Notes under the pieces: generated by a model
Databases searched by the model: none
Told to the model about the DNA's origin: nothing
The model's input: only the letters and a program-made list of their open reading frames with translations
Translations under genes and position numbers: made by a program
NCBI GenBank assembly: GCA_016296065.1
Contig: JAEDKA010000067.1
Span: 1 to 19,054 of the forward strand
Length of the DNA stretch: 19,054 bases
Reading direction: 5' to 3'
Origin: Kiritimatiellia bacterium
GTDB taxonomy: Bacteria; Verrucomicrobiota; Kiritimatiellia; RFP12; UBA1067
Shown: positions 14,252-19,054 of the stretch, one piece after another
Layout of the letters: each line of letters opens with the position of its first letter
Position numbering within the stretch: position 1 is the stretch's first letter

Positions 14252-14364
14252 TCTGGATCCTCCACAAGTTCAAAGCGTTTCATCGTCTTCCCGTCGCGTT
14301 CGACGGTCTCGAAGAACATTTTTGCCGGGCGCGGCACGGGCCAACGTCGCGGCGGTCGACGCAG
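14248..14364 (-). pseudogene. 3' end of an unidentified gene after HxlR
   Basis: In the frame that follows the HxlR stop, RRWPVPRPAKMFFETVERDG and KTMKRFELVEDPE run to a TGA that overlaps the next ATG by 4 nt (14248-14251). The charged, regular C-terminus and the overlap suggest a true gene end whose 5' part is lost. I cannot name the family. Confidence 0.35.
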
Positions 14365-14733
14365 CTACGAGGAGTCGCCTTGCCTGTCGCATGAAGGTGT
14401 AACGCCGTGGTGGGCGTAATATCCGCGCCCCCATTTGTCCATCGCCCTGACGATTGCTGCGGCTGATTTGCCAAGTGCCGTCAGGGTGTATTCGGTTTTG
14501 GGCGGAATGACGGGATAGACCTTGCGTGAGATTATCTCATCCGCCTCAAGTTCGCGCAACTGCTGACTGAGCATCTTGGCGGTCGCCTGCGGAATCTTGC
14601 GCTTGATGTCGCTGTAGCGCATGATGCCGCTTTCCGTAAGCCACCAGACGATTATGGCCTTGTATTTGCCGCCGAGAATGGCAATCGCAGCCTCCACCGC
14701 GCAGTGGAAGCCTTCAAGTTTCTCCCTTGTCAT
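14365..14733 (-). CDS. HxlR family transcriptional regulator, second copy
   Basis: 122 aa: FHCAVEAAIAILGGKYKAII, then MRYSDIKRKIPQATAKMLSQ (helix-turn-helix), QLRELEADEIISRKVYPVIP and wing KTEYTLTALGKSAAAIV. It has the family's N-terminal Cys (FHC). ATG 14733 is preferred over the longer frame to 14796, because AGGAAA sits about 10 nt upstream of it and the extra residues fall in the leader. It shows only moderate similarity to the regulator at 5645. It heads the remnant-rich operon and is divergent from the DsbA-like gene, with overlapping promoters between them. Confidence 0.88.
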   Translation of the reverse strand: MTREKLEGFHCAVEAAIAILGGKYKAIIVWWLTESGIMRYSDIKRKIPQATAKMLSQQLRELEADEIISRKVYPVIPPKTEYTLTALGKSAAAIVRAMDKWGRGYYAHHGVTPSCDRQGDSS

Positions 14734-14756
14734 GATGTACGGTTTCCTTTTGGGAA

Positions 14757-14765
14757 GTAGGCTAC
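14757..14765. promoter_or_regulatory. Short dyad in the HxlR leader, possible operator
   Basis: GTAGGCTAC, 4-bp arms around one base, in the 5' leader of the HxlR gene with flanks AA and AAAATAGT. The symmetry is short and the role is a guess from position. Confidence 0.3.
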
Positions 14766-14779
14766 AAAATAGTGCGTTC

Positions 14780-14809
14780 TTGTCATTTGGACGCATAGTA
14801 TAGTATAAT
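14780..14809 (+). promoter_or_regulatory. Promoter of the DsbA-like/MBL operon
   Basis: -35 TTGTCA (14780-14785), 18-bp spacer, -10 TATAAT (14804-14809). Confidence 0.6.
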
Positions 14810-14825
14810 CTGCGGCGTTTTGCAA
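14797..14825 (-). promoter_or_regulatory. Promoter of the second HxlR operon
   Basis: -35 TTGCAA (14825-14820), 17-bp spacer, -10 TATACT (14802-14797) on the minus strand. It overlaps the divergent promoter, so the two units compete or are co-controlled. Confidence 0.55.
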
Positions 14826-14849
14826 CAGCAAGACAGGAACGGAGATGAA

Positions 14850-15563
14850 ATGATGGTTCAGATAGACTACTGGTCGGACTACGCCTGCCCCTACTGCTAC
14901 ATCGGCGAGGCGCGGCTCAAAAAGGCGGTGGAAGAGACTCTGCCGAAAGGAGGATGGACGCTCAGGATGCACAGTTTCGAGCTTGATCCGTCCGCTCCGC
15001 GCAGGACGGAGACCGACACCGCGACGCGCTTCGCGCACAAGTACGGTCTCTCGCTTGAAGGCGCAAAGGCGCGGATCGAGGACATCTCGTCGCTTGGGCG
15101 GGCCGAGGGGCTGGACTTCCGCTATGCAACGACGCGATACACCAGCACGTTCGACGCCCATCGCCTGACGCATTACGCGCAAAGCCTCGGCGACGATGAG
15201 AAAGCACACAAACTCGAAGGATTGCTATACGCGGCCTACTTCACGAAGAACCTTGAACTCGCAGACCACGCCGTTCTGCTCGACGCGGCTGGAGAAGCTG
15301 GACTCGACAGGGGCGAAGCCTCCAATGTCCTCCTCTCCGGCAGGTTCTCCGACGAAGTTCACCGTGACGAGGCTGCGGCGGCGAGGATGGGCGTCCACGG
15401 CGTGCCGTATTTCGTCATAAACGGCAAGCTCGCCATCCCAGGCGCAATGTCGAAGAACGACTTTGCCGCCGCGCTGAACCAGTTTATTGGCGACGCAAAA
15501 CCTGCCGGGGAAGCGAAACCGAAAACGCATGTCTGCGGTCCTGACGGATGCCGACTTGAATAA
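14850..15563 (+). CDS. DsbA family oxidoreductase, FrnE-like
   Basis: 237 aa thioredoxin-fold protein. The active site CPYC is at residues 13-16 (DYWSDYACPYCYIGE), followed by the long helical insertion typical of FrnE/2-hydroxychromene-2-carboxylate isomerase-like DsbA members and the cis-Pro loop GVHGVPYFVING. The tail CGPDGC adds a second cysteine pair. No signal peptide is present, so it should act in the cytoplasm, probably as a thiol-disulfide oxidoreductase or isomerase in redox stress (FrnE knowledge). GGAG at 14841-14844 allows either ATG 14850 or 14853. It is divergent from an HxlR regulator, a family often controlling thiol and quinone stress genes. Confidence 0.9.
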   Translation: MMVQIDYWSDYACPYCYIGEARLKKAVEETLPKGGWTLRMHSFELDPSAPRRTETDTATRFAHKYGLSLEGAKARIEDISSLGRAEGLDFRYATTRYTSTFDAHRLTHYAQSLGDDEKAHKLEGLLYAAYFTKNLELADHAVLLDAAGEAGLDRGEASNVLLSGRFSDEVHRDEAAAARMGVHGVPYFVINGKLAIPGAMSKNDFAAALNQFIGDAKPAGEAKPKTHVCGPDGCRLE

Positions 15564-15574
15564 GGAGGCGCTTC

Positions 15575-16198
15575 ATGGTTGCGAGAGTCGTCGTGCGGGA
15601 CGTCTTCGAGACGAACGCATATTTCATCATCGACGATGCCACGGGCAGCGGTTTTCTGATTGACCCCGGAGCAGAGGCGGAGAGGCTCTACGGCATCTCG
15701 CGAGACAGGGGCTGGCGCATCGAGAGAATCCTACTCACGCACGGGCATTTCGACCATACGGCGGCGGCGGAACCATTGAGCCGTGCATTGAACGCGCCTA
15801 TATCCATGCACCGCCTTGGCGCGCCGTTTCTTGCGGACGCCGAGCTGAACCTCAGTGCGCGCTGCGGCCGGCATGTCACCATCGGCGCGAGTGTCGACTG
15901 GCTTGATGACGGTGATGAAGTGCGCCTCGCTGCCAATCCAGTATTTTCAATCCGCGTCCTGTACACACCAGGACACACGCCGGACTCAGCCACATATTAT
16001 CTGCCTTCCGAGAGCTGCGCCTTTGTGGGCGATTCAATCATCGGCGGGGGCATCGGCCTTACGAAATTCCCCGGCGGCGACCAGCCGACGCTCATTCGAT
16101 CCCTTGAAACGCGCATCCTCACGCTTCCAGCGGATACAACGCTTCTTTCCGGTCACTCAGCTCCATTGACCCTCAGAGAATTTCTGACGTGCTCCTAA
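15575..16198 (+). CDS. MBL-fold metallohydrolase, glyoxalase II-like
   Basis: 207 aa. The metal-binding motif HGHFDH is at residues 56-61. Further ligands are in YTPGHTPDS, FVGDSIIGG (Asp) and LLSGHSAP. The order and size match the short hydroxyacylglutathione hydrolase-like group, which hydrolyses thioesters; many members have other substrates. AGGAGG lies 7 nt before the ATG, and the gene starts 12 nt after the DsbA-like stop, so they form one operon. It converges on the response regulator gene; in the 61-nt gap I see no convincing terminator. Confidence 0.9.
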   Translation: MVARVVVRDVFETNAYFIIDDATGSGFLIDPGAEAERLYGISRDRGWRIERILLTHGHFDHTAAAEPLSRALNAPISMHRLGAPFLADAELNLSARCGRHVTIGASVDWLDDGDEVRLAANPVFSIRVLYTPGHTPDSATYYLPSESCAFVGDSIIGGGIGLTKFPGGDQPTLIRSLETRILTLPADTTLLSGHSAPLTLREFLTCS

Positions 16199-16259
16199 TC
16201 CAAAATCGTAGGTGAGCAACGAACTTCTTGTTTCTGTTAGTCTCAAAGAACCCCCAAAG

Positions 16260-16943
16260 TCACAAAGAGGCGGCGAACTTGTAGCCCAGCGAGCGGACGG
16301 ACACGAGGCGATGGCCTTCAGGACCCAGCTTCTTGCGCAATACGAGGATGTGCTGGTCGAGTGTCCGGGTCGTCCCATAGTAGGTGAGTCCCCAGCAGGA
16401 GTTGAGAAGTTCGTCTCTTGAAATCACTTCGTCGGGACGCGCCGCGAAAAGGAGCAGCAGACGCAGTTCACGGGCCGTCAGCGTGACGGATTTTCCGTCC
16501 GGGCGGACAAGCGACGCCTTGCGCGGGTCTATATGCACAGTTCCAAGCGGAATTGTCTCGGGAGTGCGCGAATCCGCCCTGCGCAAAACAGCGGCAACGC
16601 GGGCGAGAAGCTCGCGGACGCCGAACGGCTTGACGATGTAGTCGTCGGCGCCGAGTCCGAGTCCCTTGACCTTGTCATCCTCGCTCGACCGCGCCGTGAG
16701 GAAGATAATCGGCACCCTCGCGTCGACGGCCCTGATTCGCGCACAGACCTCAAAGCCGTCCGCCGCGGGCATCATCACGTCGAGGAGCATCAGGTCGGGC
16801 CGCTTCTCGCCGAACGCGCGGAGCGCCGACGCTCCATCAGGCGTCTCGCGCACGGAGTAACCCTCGCTCGCGAGCGCCGCCTTCACGGCACGGCGTATTA
16901 CGGGGTCATCTTCGGCGACAAGGACTTCAAGACCGCGCGACAT
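16260..16943 (-). CDS. OmpR/PhoB-type response regulator
   Basis: 227 aa. The receiver domain has acidic pocket EDD (residues 11-13), phosphoacceptor Asp55 (LMLLDVMMP), Thr83 and Lys105 (IVKPF). The C-terminal winged helix (about residues 130-227) has LTARELRLLLLFAARPDEVI and the wing RSLGYKF. It activates or represses transcription by binding direct repeats as a dimer (family knowledge). A candidate direct repeat lies upstream of this operon at 17764-17781. ATG 16943 is inside the kinase gene (overlap 17 nt); TTG 16949 is an alternative. It is the last gene of the lipoprotein-kinase-regulator operon. Confidence 0.93.
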   Translation of the reverse strand: MSRGLEVLVAEDDPVIRRAVKAALASEGYSVRETPDGASALRAFGEKRPDLMLLDVMMPAADGFEVCARIRAVDARVPIIFLTARSSEDDKVKGLGLGADDYIVKPFGVRELLARVAAVLRRADSRTPETIPLGTVHIDPRKASLVRPDGKSVTLTARELRLLLLFAARPDEVISRDELLNSCWGLTYYGTTRTLDQHILVLRKKLGPEGHRLVSVRSLGYKFAASL

Positions 16944-17427
16944 GATCAAGAAGCTTCTCCACGAGGTCCGTCAACTGGGTGGCATTCTCCGCGATAGACG
17001 CAATGGCGTCGCGTCTGTCGGACTCCTCCGGCAGTCTGTTCTCCTTCAGGAGGTCGGCATTCAGGCAGAGTCCCGTGAGCGGCGTGCGCAGCTTGTGCGA
17101 GATGTCCGCCACAAACGCACGGTGCGCCGCCGACTGCCGCCGCGTGCGGCAGGCATCGACGGCGAAGAGTCCCGCCATTCCGCCCAGAATGATGATGAGC
17201 AGCAACAGAATCGCCGCCCCCGCCTCGTTCGCCATGCGCTCGGCGCGCGCGGATACCTCCGCATTCGCGCGTCCGTGCTTCTCCCGGCACCCACATGTGC
17301 ATTCTGGCTGGTTGGCGACCGCCGAACAGATGCCGGAACGGTCGTACATGACGAGGCGAACGCCCGCCAGCGCGATGAGAAGCGCCGGCAGGCCAATCAG
17401 CGTGATGATTGCAATGGTTCGCTTCAT
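16927..17427 (-). CDS. Sensor histidine kinase lacking the ATP-binding domain
   Basis: 166 aa. TM1 is about residues 5-27. The extracytoplasmic loop of about 40 residues contains Cys34, Cys43, Cys45, Cys47 and His51 (PECTCGCREKHG). TM2 is about 71-90. The DHp domain follows, with phosphoacceptor His111 (FVADISHKLRTPLTGL). The protein stops after VEKLLDHVARS, where the catalytic HATPase_c domain (N, G1, G2 boxes) should start. No ATPase fragment is found in any frame, because the response regulator gene follows directly. Either the gene is truncated or the protein depends on another kinase for phosphate. The cysteine loop echoes the Cys-rich lipoprotein encoded 9 nt upstream and suggests metal or thiol sensing (inference). 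Confidence 0.82.
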   Translation of the reverse strand: MKRTIAIITLIGLPALLIALAGVRLVMYDRSGICSAVANQPECTCGCREKHGRANAEVSARAERMANEAGAAILLLLIIILGGMAGLFAVDACRTRRQSAAHRAFVADISHKLRTPLTGLCLNADLLKENRLPEESDRRDAIASIAENATQLTDLVEKLLDHVARS

Positions 17428-17436
17428 TGGGCGATT

Positions 17437-17682
17437 TTACTTCTTGCAGTTGCAGCCGGTCTTGCCGCAGGCACACTTCGCGTGGTCCGTGCAGCAGGTG
17501 CAGGGCTTGCCCTTGTCGCACGCGCAGGCCTTCTCCTTCGCGCAATTGCAGGCATTGCCACAGACGCACGGCTTGCCATCCGTGCAGGCGCACGCGCTCT
17601 TTCCATTGCACGTGCAGCATCCCGTGAAGGCCATCGCCACCAACGCCACGACGCCCGCCATTGTCATCAATTTGCTTTTCAT
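17437..17682 (-). CDS. Cys-rich metallothionein-like lipoprotein
   Basis: 81 aa. The N-terminal signal MKSKLMTMAGVVALVAMAFTGC has a lipobox-like end (FTG-C), so the mature chain should be lipid-anchored outside the inner membrane. The remaining 60 or so residues hold 18 cysteines, mostly as C-x-C pairs in repeats of the form K-x-C-x-C (KSACAC, KPCVC, NACNC, KACAC, KPCTCC, AKCAC, TGCNC). No other domain is seen. This composition is typical of thiolate metal binding (copper, zinc or cadmium); the metal is unknown. AAAGGAA 7-8 nt before ATG. It is the first gene before the truncated kinase and response regulator, with a candidate regulator box upstream. Confidence 0.82.
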   Translation of the reverse strand: MKSKLMTMAGVVALVAMAFTGCCTCNGKSACACTDGKPCVCGNACNCAKEKACACDKGKPCTCCTDHAKCACGKTGCNCKK

Positions 17683-17739
17683 CTATTAGTTCCTTTCGCA
17701 TTCTTGCGCTTCAAGGCACCATGCCTCAAAGCAGCGTAG

Positions 17740-17745
17740 AGTGTA
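17740..17745 (-). promoter_or_regulatory. -10 box of the lipoprotein/two-component operon
   Basis: Minus-strand TACACT. The -35 position coincides with the proximal half of the direct repeat at 17764-17770. The expected transcript starts near 17733. Its leader contains an imperfect stem-loop at 17709-17733. Confidence 0.45.
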
Positions 17746-17763
17746 ACATTTTTCTGAAGCGGA

Positions 17764-17781
17764 AATGTCATACGAATGTCA
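17764..17781 (-). promoter_or_regulatory. Direct repeat, probable OmpR-type regulator box
   Basis: Minus strand TGACATT-CGTA-TGACATT: two identical heptamers with an 11-bp period, the spacing used by OmpR/PhoB-family dimers. It overlaps the -35 region of the lipoprotein operon. Assignment to the regulator at 16943 is inference. Confidence 0.6.
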
Positions 17782-17853
17782 AACTTCCGGAGAAATCTCC
17801 AGCGCTTTCAATTACCATTCAACAGGCTCGTAGTCGCTCAATCCTCAACACGC

Positions 17854-18303
17854 CTACCACGTGACCGGCTCGGCGAGGATGGTGCCGTCGGCTGGGGTAA
17901 CACTGCCCGGCGCGGCGGACTTGTACTGGACGCAGAGCATTGTGAGCGGCGTCGAACCCGTGTTGCGGACGGCACGCTTGCCGGCGGGAGCGACGCGCAC
18001 GACCGAGCCCTCTTTCACGGGGATGTTCGTTCCGTCGACCTGATACTCGCCCTCTCCCGAAAGGAAGAAATACAGCTCCTCATGTTCCTTGTGCGTGTGG
18101 TAGAAACCGCCCTCCGTTCCGGGCGCGAACACTTGAAGTGAGAAGTCCGCGCCGCCGGCCTTGACCGCCGCCCCGCCGAACACCTTGCCCGGAATCTTCA
18201 CGTTCGGGCCGAGTTCAAGCACATAGTCCTTGATCTCCGCGAGTGGGCCAAGATCGATAGCCGTCGCGTTGGCGATATCCGCCGTTGTCTTTATTTCTTT
18301 CAT
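17854..18303 (-). CDS. Cupin domain protein
   Basis: 149 aa single-domain cupin. Motif 1 is GGFYHTHKEHEELYFFLSGEG with metal ligands His69, His71 and Glu75 or Glu76. In motif 2 (GSVVRVAPAGKRAVRNTG) the usual third histidine is replaced by Ala, so metal binding may be weak or altered. Cupins of this stand-alone type often act as small-molecule sensors, isomerases or storage proteins; I cannot choose. AAGGAAG about 8 nt before the ATG. It lies 57 nt downstream of the MarR gene on the same strand and is probably its target operon member. Confidence 0.88.
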   Translation of the reverse strand: MKEIKTTADIANATAIDLGPLAEIKDYVLELGPNVKIPGKVFGGAAVKAGGADFSLQVFAPGTEGGFYHTHKEHEELYFFLSGEGEYQVDGTNIPVKEGSVVRVAPAGKRAVRNTGSTPLTMLCVQYKSAAPGSVTPADGTILAEPVTW

Positions 18304-18360
18304 TGCTTTCTTCCTTTCTTGCTTTGTTTTCGCCGCAATGTAAGCAAAGATCGCAAAGAG

Positions 18361-18816
18361 TCAATCCGATTTTGCGCTCTCTGCGTTCTTTGCGGCTTCT
18401 AAATTGGACAACACTTTGTTCAACAGTTTTTCAAGCATTTCGCCCTCGTCCTTTGAGAGGGGCGAATAGACGCGCGAAGCGAGCTTCTTCGATATCGCGG
18501 CGAAACTGCCGCGCAACGCCTCGCCTTCGGCGGTCAGCGCGACAACCACGCTACGCGCATCGTCCTCTGACTGCATTCGGCGGACAAGCCCCACCTCCTC
18601 GAGCTTGTCGACGAGAACGGTTGTCGTCGGCTTCGTGCGGTGCGCGAACGCGGCGAGCTCGTGCATGGTCGCCTCGCCCTTCATGAATAGAAGCGCCAGC
18701 ACGTCGCCGTGCGACGGCACTATGCCAGAAAGCCCCGCGGCGACGAGTTCGCCGCGCAGCCATTTCTGGGTCAAGTCGTGAATCCGACCCATCAGCATGA
18801 CAGCATCGTGTTTCAT
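18361..18816 (-). CDS. MarR family transcriptional regulator
   Basis: 151 aa. It has a helical dimerisation N-terminus, then the winged helix: GEATMHELAAFAHRTKPTTT (helix-turn-helix), VLVDKLEEVGLVRRMQSEDD and the wing DARSVVVALTAEG, and a C-terminal dimer helix. It likely represses its own operon with the cupin. The promoter is nearly perfect (see 18825-18853) and ATG follows the -10 by 8 nt, so the transcript should be leaderless or nearly so. A 14-bp perfect palindrome lies in the promoter spacer. The ligand is not predictable. Confidence 0.92.
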   Translation of the reverse strand: MKHDAVMLMGRIHDLTQKWLRGELVAAGLSGIVPSHGDVLALLFMKGEATMHELAAFAHRTKPTTTVLVDKLEEVGLVRRMQSEDDARSVVVALTAEGEALRGSFAAISKKLASRVYSPLSKDEGEMLEKLLNKVLSNLEAAKNAESAKSD

Positions 18817-18824
18817 GGCCGCCT

Positions 18825-18853
18825 ATTATAGTTAGATATCTAACTTTTGTCAA
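18825..18853 (-). promoter_or_regulatory. Promoter of the MarR-cupin operon
   Basis: -35 TTGACA (18853-18848), 17-bp spacer, -10 TATAAT (18830-18825), both consensus. Confidence 0.85.
18831..18844. promoter_or_regulatory. MarR operator palindrome
   Basis: GTTAGATATCTAAC is a perfect 14-bp palindrome lying entirely between the -35 and -10 boxes and touching the -10. This is the expected place for autorepression. Confidence 0.8.
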
Positions 18854-18896
18854 GGGGCGGCACGTAATTTTTCCTATCGCATTCTGGTTCGCAATA

Positions 18897-19054
18897 TCAG
18901 GCTTCAAACGTCTGGACGGCGGCGATGGTGCGCGTAATGAGGTCGTCCAGCGTCCAGCCGAGCTGGTCCGCCCCGCGCCGTATCACGTCGCGCGAACAAC
19001 CGGCGGCGAATTTCTTGTCCTTGAACTTCTTCTTCACGCTCTTCAGGTTCAGGT
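18897..19054 (-). CDS. HD-domain hydrolase, C-terminus only (runs off the right edge)
   Basis: 51 codons ending at TGA 18899-18897: SVKKKFKDKKFAAGCSRDVI, RRGADQLGWTLDDLITRTIA, AVQTFEA. This matches the C-terminal part of HD (HDIG-type) phosphohydrolases, where K-F-K-D-K-x-F-A-x-G is followed by a G-x-x-x-x-x-L-G helix pair. The HD motif itself is outside the window. It is a separate unit upstream of the MarR promoter. Confidence 0.6.
   Translation of the reverse strand, partial: LNLKSVKKKFKDKKFAAGCSRDVIRRGADQLGWTLDDLITRTIAAVQTFEA

Noticed and set aside
14157..14270. Guanidine riboswitch upstream of the SugE-type gene
   Set aside because: The space is occupied by the ends of other genes and I could not find the conserved riboswitch motifs.
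17790..17801. GGAGA-AA-TCTCC hairpin after the cupin gene, considered as a terminator
   Set aside because: Stem of five pairs only and no following run of T on the transcribed strand.
1..19054. tRNA, rRNA, CRISPR array or transposase genes
   Set aside because: None was recognised on either strand. The tandem cassettes are gene duplicates, not a repeat array.

Overview
The window is a GC-rich bacterial segment with dense, mostly minus-strand operons, canonical AGGAGG ribosome sites and TTGACA/TATAAT-type promoters. Gene content (many flavin and Fe-S redox proteins, HxlR/MarR/Crp regulators, CesT-type secretion chaperones with large unknown partners) resembles host-associated members of the PVC group such as Kiritimatiellae or Lentisphaerae. 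That placement is an inference from gene style, not from a marker gene.

Layout. (1) 1-1685: a Crp/Fnr regulator (+) diverges from a 4Fe-4S protein and the start of a D-lactate-type dehydrogenase (-), around an 18-bp dyad. The Fe-S gene carries an in-frame palindromic insertion. (2) 1756-5645 (-): an intact, tightly overlapping operon of HxlR regulator, nitronate monooxygenase-like enzyme, flavodoxin-like Fe-S/FMN protein, alpha/beta hydrolase and old-yellow-enzyme family oxidoreductase, which looks like an electrophile or redox detoxification unit. (3) 5763-6250 (-): the 3' end of a TIGR04076-type gene and a gutted second copy of the dehydrogenase, whose promoter and Crp-type dyad are still intact. 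(4) 6276-13020 (+): two tandem cassettes, each a CesT-like type III secretion chaperone followed by a very large protein (889 and 974 aa). The first 197 residues of the two large proteins are about 86% identical by hand count and the rest is much more divergent. The first chaperone is broken by two 1-nt shifts and a 117-nt deletion. I call the large proteins candidate secreted effectors. (5) 13032-14733 (-): an HxlR-led operon full of remnants (a metallo-beta-lactamase-fold protein, a flavin reductase and the 5' part of the same TIGR04076 family) around an intact SugE-type SMR transporter and an N-truncated acetyltransferase. Several remnants keep their first and last codons, and their start/stop overlaps, while the middle is missing. 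(6) 14850-16198 (+): DsbA/FrnE-like oxidoreductase and an MBL-fold hydrolase. (7) 16260-17682 (-): a Cys-rich metallothionein-like lipoprotein, a sensor kinase with a Cys cluster in its sensor loop but no ATPase domain, and an OmpR-type response regulator, preceded by an 11-bp-period direct repeat. (8) 17854-19054 (-): cupin, MarR regulator with a palindrome exactly filling its promoter spacer, and the end of an HD-domain hydrolase.

The most notable content is the duplicated chaperone-effector cassette, which sits exactly between the two halves of a split TIGR04076 gene, and the candidate metal-sensing lipoprotein/two-component locus.
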